Origin: Halobacteriales archaeon YIM A00010
GTDB lineage: Archaea > Halobacteriota > Halobacteria > Halobacteriales > Haloarculaceae
Assembly (NCBI GenBank): GCA_025041175.1
Contig: JAKCFJ010000001.1
Location: forward strand, 1-64,000
Reading direction: 5' to 3'
DNA length: 64,000 bases
The position numbers and the translations under genes are program-made. The notes under the pieces are model-generated. The model ran no database searches, was not told the origin of the DNA, and saw only the letters and a program-made list of their open reading frames with translations. Positions 60,030 to 64,000 of this stretch are shown here, in pieces. Position 1 is the first letter of the stretch. Every line of letters begins with the position of its first letter.

Positions 60030-60746
60030 ATGTTATCACAGATCAGGGGATCGGTTGTCAATCTGAACAATTCGATCGAGGACGCAATCGGACCGGAACG
60101 ACAGAACTGCCACCAAACGTACGACGGGCTGCTCGCTTCTTCTTCGCCGTCGCGGGCCTTACACCTCGGATCCGGTCGGGACAGGGCCGAGAAATGCTCT
60201 CAGCTTCCGGATGAGAGCGATGTGGTCGCGTTCGACATCGATCGAGAAGGGCTGTCGCGCAACGATACCGGGCCGAAGGTCCAGGGCGATGCCGTCACGC
60301 TCCCGTTCGAAGACGAGAGCTTCGATCTCGTGTTCACGGAGATGGTGTTCGAACACCTCACGCAGCCGTGGGACGTGTTAGCCGAGATCGATCGGATCCT
60401 CACCCCCGGCGGTTCGCTTCTGATTCTCGTCCCGAATCCGCTCCATTACTACGCGATCCTCTCGGATCTGACCCCGTTCTGGTTTCACGAGCTGTGGCTA
60501 CGGATGAACGGCCACGACTCGACCGACATCGATGCGTTTCCCACTGAATACGAATGGGGCCGGCTCTCGGAGCTGTTGACCACTGCAAACACGTTCGACT
60601 GGTCGATCGCCAAACTCCGTACCTTTCCGGGACCGACCGGGTACACCCGACTGCTCCCGTTTCACGCGGCGTTCGTGCTCCTCGATCGGTTCCTCGCCCG
60701 GTTCAAACAGTTCCACGTGTCCTACATCGTTATGTATCAGAAATAG
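60030..60746 (+). CDS. SAM-dependent class I methyltransferase
   Basis: A 238-aa protein. The SAM site is ALHLGSGRDRAEK (about residues 43-55), VVAFDIDREGL (about 67), QGDAVTLPFEDESFDLVFTE (motif II, about 85-104) and GGSLLILVPNP. The substrate is unknown. The C-terminal part has a hydrophobic segment (about 205-222, LLPFHAAFVLLDRFLARF), perhaps membrane-associating. The gene stands alone and converges on rtcB. Confidence 0.87.
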   Translation: MLSQIRGSVVNLNNSIEDAIGPERQNCHQTYDGLLASSSPSRALHLGSGRDRAEKCSQLPDESDVVAFDIDREGLSRNDTGPKVQGDAVTLPFEDESFDLVFTEMVFEHLTQPWDVLAEIDRILTPGGSLLILVPNPLHYYAILSDLTPFWFHELWLRMNGHDSTDIDAFPTEYEWGRLSELLTTANTFDWSIAKLRTFPGPTGYTRLLPFHAAFVLLDRFLARFKQFHVSYIVMYQK

Positions 60747-60791
60747 AATGGTCTGGTCCGGGATATCGGACGGGATCCGGTGTCGTGTCCG

Positions 60792-62252
60792 CTATCCTTT
60801 GATGTTACAGACGGGGAACGTTCGTGCGACGGGATCACCGATACCGAGCGCGTCGGAGACCGCGACCACCTCGTCCACGTCCTTGTACACCTCGGGAGCC
60901 TCTTCCGCGATCGTCGCGCCGCTGTCGGCTTTCACGTAGACACGCTGTTGGTCCTGTAGCTCCTGTTGTACGTCACCGCCCCAGAACTCCTGTTTGGCTT
61001 GCGTTCGGCTCATCACCCGCCCGGCGCCGTGTGCGGTCGATCCGAACGTCTCGGTCATTGCGGCGTCGCCGCCACACAGGACGTAGCTCCCGGCCCCCAT
61101 GCTTCCGGGGATGAGGACCGGTTGTCCCACGCCTCGATACGTGTCGGGGACCTCCGCCCGTCCCGCCGGGAACGCCCGCGTCGATCCCTTGCGGTGGACG
61201 TACAGCTCCCGTTTTTCGCCGTCGATCTCGTGAGTTTCCAGCTTCGCGCTGTTGTGTGCGACGTCGTACAGCAGCTCCATCTCCATGGTTTGCCACGACC
61301 GATCGAACACCTCCTCGAACACCTCCCGGGTTCGGTGCATCACCACCTGTCGATTCACCCACGCGAAGTTGATTGCCCCACACATCGCGGCGTAGTACGC
61401 TGCTGCGAGTTCGCTCCCCGCCGGCGCGGCCGCCAGCTCGCTGTCGGGAAGCGAGTCGAGCAGCTCCGGATGGCGTCGTTCGATCGCGTCCAGATACTCC
61501 GTGCAGACCTGGTGGCCGAGTCCCCGGCTCCCGGTGTGGATGAGCACCACGATCTGATCGGGCTTCAGCCCGTACACGTCGGCGACCGCCGGATCGAACA
61601 CGTCGGTCACGCGCTGGACTTCGAGGAAGTGGTTCCCGCTCCCTAGGCTCCCGATCTGGGTTTTTCCCCGGTCTTTGGCCTCCTGTGAGACCGCGTCCGG
61701 GTCGGCGTCCGGACGCCGCCCCTCGTCCTCGCAGTGGCGCAGATCCGCCTCGACCGCGTAGCCCGAATCGAGCGCCCACTCCACGCCGGACGCGAGGATC
61801 TCCGTGACCGTCTCGCGGTCGCGTTCGAGCACGCCCCCACCCCCGAGTCCGCAGGGAATCGACTCGAACAGCCCCTCGACCAGCTCCGGCTCGGAGCCTT
61901 CGAGATCGTCGTATGCGAGGTTCGTTCGCATCATCCTCACCCCACAATTTATATCGTAGCCGACCGCTCCGGGCGACAAACAGCCGTTTTCCGCGTCGAT
62001 CCCCGCTACTCCGCCGACCGGGAAGCCGTACCCCTGATGGCCGTCGGGCATGCAGACGGCGTACTTGGCGATTCCGGGCAGCTCGGTCGTGTTCTTCAGC
62101 TGCTGGAGCGTTCTGTCGCCGCTGATCTCGTCCAGCAACGACTCGCTGGCCAGCACCCGCGCCGGCGCGTTCATCTCGCCGGTTTGTGGAATCTCCCACA
62201 CGTTGTCCCGCACCTGTTCGAGCGTGATACTGTCGGCTTCGTAGGTGCGCAT
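60792..62252 (-). CDS. rtcB: RNA-splicing ligase RtcB
   Basis: A 486-aa GTP- and Mn-dependent ligase that joins 2',3'-cyclic phosphate to 5'-OH RNA ends, sealing spliced archaeal tRNA exons. Metal and active-site motifs: CMPDGHQGYGFPVGG (about residues 66-80), GYDINCGVRMMRT (catalytic Cys about 101), GSLGSGNHFLEVQ (about 207), IHTGSRGLGHQVC and the GMP-linked His in STAHGAGRVMSR. Length is standard. The start MRTYEADSITLEQV at 62252 is clear; the open upstream extension of 32 codons is not family-like. Confidence 0.95.
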   Translation of the reverse strand: MRTYEADSITLEQVRDNVWEIPQTGEMNAPARVLASESLLDEISGDRTLQQLKNTTELPGIAKYAVCMPDGHQGYGFPVGGVAGIDAENGCLSPGAVGYDINCGVRMMRTNLAYDDLEGSEPELVEGLFESIPCGLGGGGVLERDRETVTEILASGVEWALDSGYAVEADLRHCEDEGRRPDADPDAVSQEAKDRGKTQIGSLGSGNHFLEVQRVTDVFDPAVADVYGLKPDQIVVLIHTGSRGLGHQVCTEYLDAIERRHPELLDSLPDSELAAAPAGSELAAAYYAAMCGAINFAWVNRQVVMHRTREVFEEVFDRSWQTMEMELLYDVAHNSAKLETHEIDGEKRELYVHRKGSTRAFPAGRAEVPDTYRGVGQPVLIPGSMGAGSYVLCGGDAAMTETFGSTAHGAGRVMSRTQAKQEFWGGDVQQELQDQQRVYVKADSGATIAEEAPEVYKDVDEVVAVSDALGIGDPVARTFPVCNIKG

Positions 62253-62381
62253 GGTTTGATCTGTGCTAACTAGGATCGCTAGCGTAAAATAGCGTTGTGA
62301 TGGGAATCGTTCGTTGTGAAACCCTCGTGTCTTCGGGAACAAGAGCAATCCCGAACGTCCGCGTCGTACGCGACGCTGTGA

Positions 62382-62669
62382 TCACCGCCTCGTCTCGTCT
62401 CCTTCGTCTACAACTCCGTACAGCACGTCGTCGATCGTTTCATCGCCCATGTCACCGCTCGTGATTGGATCGCCACTGAAGAGCGGATCCTCGGGATCGA
62501 TCTCATCCCGATCACCGCTCTCGGTTCGTGGTTCCGCCGCTTCGATCGCCGCATCGAGTCTTTCGAGGGCTTCGTCCCTCGTCGTTCCTTGGGTAACTGT
62601 TTTTGTGGCGGTGTCGTAGGCCGTCCACAGTCCATCAGGATTTTCGGTTAGTGCTATTTGTCGTCTCAT
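62382..62669 (-). CDS. HicB-like antitoxin-family protein
   Basis: A 95-aa protein. The N-terminal half LTENPDGLWTAYDTATKTVTQGTTRDEALERLDAAIE (core GLWTAYDTATKTVTQG, about residues 12-28) matches the HicB/UPF0150 fold. The C-terminal half is acidic (about 50-95). No HicA toxin gene adjoins. The ATG overlaps the otsB stop as ATGA, so it is the last gene of the trehalose operon. Role unknown: an orphan antitoxin, or a small adaptor protein. Confidence 0.75.
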   Translation of the reverse strand: MRRQIALTENPDGLWTAYDTATKTVTQGTTRDEALERLDAAIEAAEPRTESGDRDEIDPEDPLFSGDPITSGDMGDETIDDVLYGVVDEGDETRR

Positions 62670-63556
62670 GTTCTTCGATCACCGTTGGTGTCTCCTACCA
62701 GCTCCTCGAGTCCGGTGTCGGCGAGCCACCCCAACAGGGTCGTCACCTCCTCGACCCCGGCCACCCGGTAGTCGGCGGCCGTCTCGTCGCTGCCGACGTG
62801 GACGCCGATGCCCTCGGGCGCGATGGCCCGAAACACGTCCTCGTCGGTCGTGTCGTCACCGACGTACATCGGGAGACACTCCTCGGGACAGCGCCGGACG
62901 AACCGCCCAACGGCGTCGCCCTTGTCCCAGTCGATCGCCGGCCGTATCTCCACGATGTTCCGTCCCGGCGTCCACCGGAGCCCGGTAGAATCGTCGGTAG
63001 CGCTCTCGATGTCCTCGACGACGGCTTCGACGACCGATCGGACACGGGATTCGATGTTCTCCCGATCGACCGTCCGGTAGTGGACTGTCGCCGTTATTCG
63101 CTTATCCTGAATCTCACAGTCAGTGAGCCGCGCTTCGAGGCGCTCACACACGGATTGGATCATCGACCGTGTCGCGTCGGGATCCGACAGGGGCGACGCA
63201 CCCTCGAGTTCGAGCCCGTGATTCCCGGCGTACCCGATGTCCGCGATCCCGACGCGAGTGCGCACGTCGTCCAGCGCGCGGCCACTGATCACCGCGATGT
63301 CGACTCCATTCCGTCGGCTGAGCGCTTCCAGCACGCGCCGGTTTTCGGCCGTCGGCGTTGCGGCCGACGGATCGTCGACGTGGGGTGCGAGCGTGCCGTC
63401 GAAATCGAGACCGAGAAACAGCCGTTGTGTCCCGGTGGTTGCCAACCGCCGACCGAGCCGGTCCAGTCGGTCGAGCGCCGGCGGGACCGACTCCCGCGTC
63501 CTGGTTCGTCGCTGTTCTCCCGTCCGTTCCTGGTGAGCGTCTTCGTGGTCGTCCAT
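62666..63556 (-). CDS. otsB: Trehalose-6-phosphate phosphatase
   Basis: A 296-aa HAD-family enzyme that turns trehalose-6-phosphate into trehalose, an osmolyte. The nucleophile motif is LGLDFDGTLAPHVDDP (about residues 48-63), the second motif VISGRALDD (about 88), and the third motif PMYVGDDTTDEDVFRAI (about 228-244). About 35 extra basic residues precede the HAD core. It lies downstream of otsA with a 77-nt gap and overlaps the HicB-like gene. Confidence 0.93.
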   Translation of the reverse strand: MDDHEDAHQERTGEQRRTRTRESVPPALDRLDRLGRRLATTGTQRLFLGLDFDGTLAPHVDDPSAATPTAENRRVLEALSRRNGVDIAVISGRALDDVRTRVGIADIGYAGNHGLELEGASPLSDPDATRSMIQSVCERLEARLTDCEIQDKRITATVHYRTVDRENIESRVRSVVEAVVEDIESATDDSTGLRWTPGRNIVEIRPAIDWDKGDAVGRFVRRCPEECLPMYVGDDTTDEDVFRAIAPEGIGVHVGSDETAADYRVAGVEEVTTLLGWLADTGLEELVGDTNGDRRT

Positions 63557-63633
63557 CCGATCTACGTCGGTTCATCCGCGAGTTCGTTTCGTGATTCCGT
63601 TCGGACTCCCGCGTGTTCCACTGGGGATCGTCG

Positions 63634-64000
63634 TCACGATCCCGCGTCCCCTCGAAGCTGGTTGACGGCGTCGAACACGCCGTGCAGCCACGCGTCGAGG
63701 TCGTTGTTGTGGACCTTCCGTCGGAGCCGGCGCGATCTGTGTCGTCGCTCGGCCTCGGGCATCGTGAGCGCCCGATCGATCGCGTCGGCGTGGGCTTCGG
63801 TGTCGTAGGGGTTGACCGAAATCACGGCGTCACCGAGCTGTTCGTGGGAGCCGGCCAACTCGCTCAGGATGAGAACGCCGTCGTCGTCGACCTGCGCGGC
63901 AACGTACTCCTGGGCGACGAGGTTCATCCCGTCCCGAAGGGGACTCACGAGCGCGACATCGCTGTACCGATACAGACCACACAACGTGTCCTTGGGGAGC
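63634..64000 (-). CDS. otsA: Trehalose-6-phosphate synthase, partial (5' part beyond the window)
   Basis: The C-terminal 121 residues of a GT20 synthase: LYRYSDVALVSPLRDGMNLV and AQEYVAAQ are the signature of the sugar-nucleotide-binding domain, followed by ILSELAGSHEQLGDAVISVNPYD (core LSELAGSHEQL). The reading frame is open to the window edge, so the gene starts beyond 64000. It forms trehalose-6-phosphate from a nucleotide-glucose and glucose-6-phosphate, and feeds otsB downstream. Confidence 0.93.
   Translation of the reverse strand, partial: LPKDTLCGLYRYSDVALVSPLRDGMNLVAQEYVAAQVDDDGVLILSELAGSHEQLGDAVISVNPYDTEAHADAIDRALTMPEAERRHRSRRLRRKVHNNDLDAWLHGVFDAVNQLRGDAGS

Noticed and set aside
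57739-60039. 766-aa minus-strand frame opposite NuoCD
   Set aside because: It covers the antisense of three plus-strand genes; NuoCD similarity on the plus strand is decisive.

Overview
The window is chromosomal DNA of a halophilic archaeon (class Halobacteria). The proteins are acidic and the codon use is GC-rich. Promoters carry TTTATA-type boxes, many genes start at or near the predicted transcript start, and neighbouring genes are often joined by ATGA or TGATG overlaps. Marker genes are archaeal or haloarchaeal: HMG-CoA synthase, aTrm56, CofE for coenzyme F420, a bat-type HTH regulator, a fused NuoCD and a TatA with a Gln-rich tail. I cannot assign a genus from the sequence.

Layout. 0-5 kb: amino-sugar/nucleotide-sugar genes (glmS and a GlmU-like protein), a DUF5828-like protein, a cluster of CTGTCGGACAG palindromes and a crcB pair. 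5.5-7.5 kb: a NUDIX gene, a two-gene unit with a structured leader (zinc-finger microprotein plus a 185-aa partner), and a repeat-rich gap. 7.5-16.5 kb: two asparagine-synthetase-like genes, membrane proteins, a glycosyltransferase, a BtrH-like protein and an MNT/HEPN toxin-antitoxin pair. 16.6-28 kb: thiolase, AAA ATPase plus MBL hydrolase, aldo/keto reductase, an IS4-type remnant, a decayed second copy of the two-gene unit, VOC and HD proteins, a pentapeptide-repeat protein, peroxiredoxin and TatA. 28-37.8 kb: tRNA-Arg(CCT) with a duplicated 3' end, HMG-CoA synthase, glutamate dehydrogenase, a CitE-type lyase, F420 genes, a phosphoesterase and a NUDIX/IF2B fusion. 37.8-50 kb: a structured and decayed tract, GDPD, a VTT-domain protein, a bat-type regulator, MATE, a candidate C/D-box sRNA, a 2-hydroxyacid dehydrogenase, zinc-ribbon paralogs, a DMT transporter, an epimerase and an FMN reductase. 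50-64 kb: aTrm56, a cupin, a metzincin lipoprotein, a MATE gene behind a truncated TetR gene with intact twin operators, Fic behind a 50-bp repeat array, a CPBP protease, a phosphoribosyltransferase, NuoCD, RtcB and a trehalose operon (otsA-otsB-hicB-like).

Most genes are housekeeping or stress genes in short operons. The most unusual content is small-scale. (1) A two-gene unit occurs twice, each time with three conserved hairpins upstream of the microprotein; one copy is decayed. (2) A hairpin with a fixed TCTCCGA apex and a varying but complementary stem sits inside the decayed copy, inside a zinc-ribbon remnant, and within a three-way-junction structure at 37.95 kb. (3) CTGTCGGACAG palindromes form inverted-repeat-bounded segments. 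(4) The fic promoter is built from three 50-bp repeats. (5) A TetR-like gene has lost its recognition helix although its operators remain.
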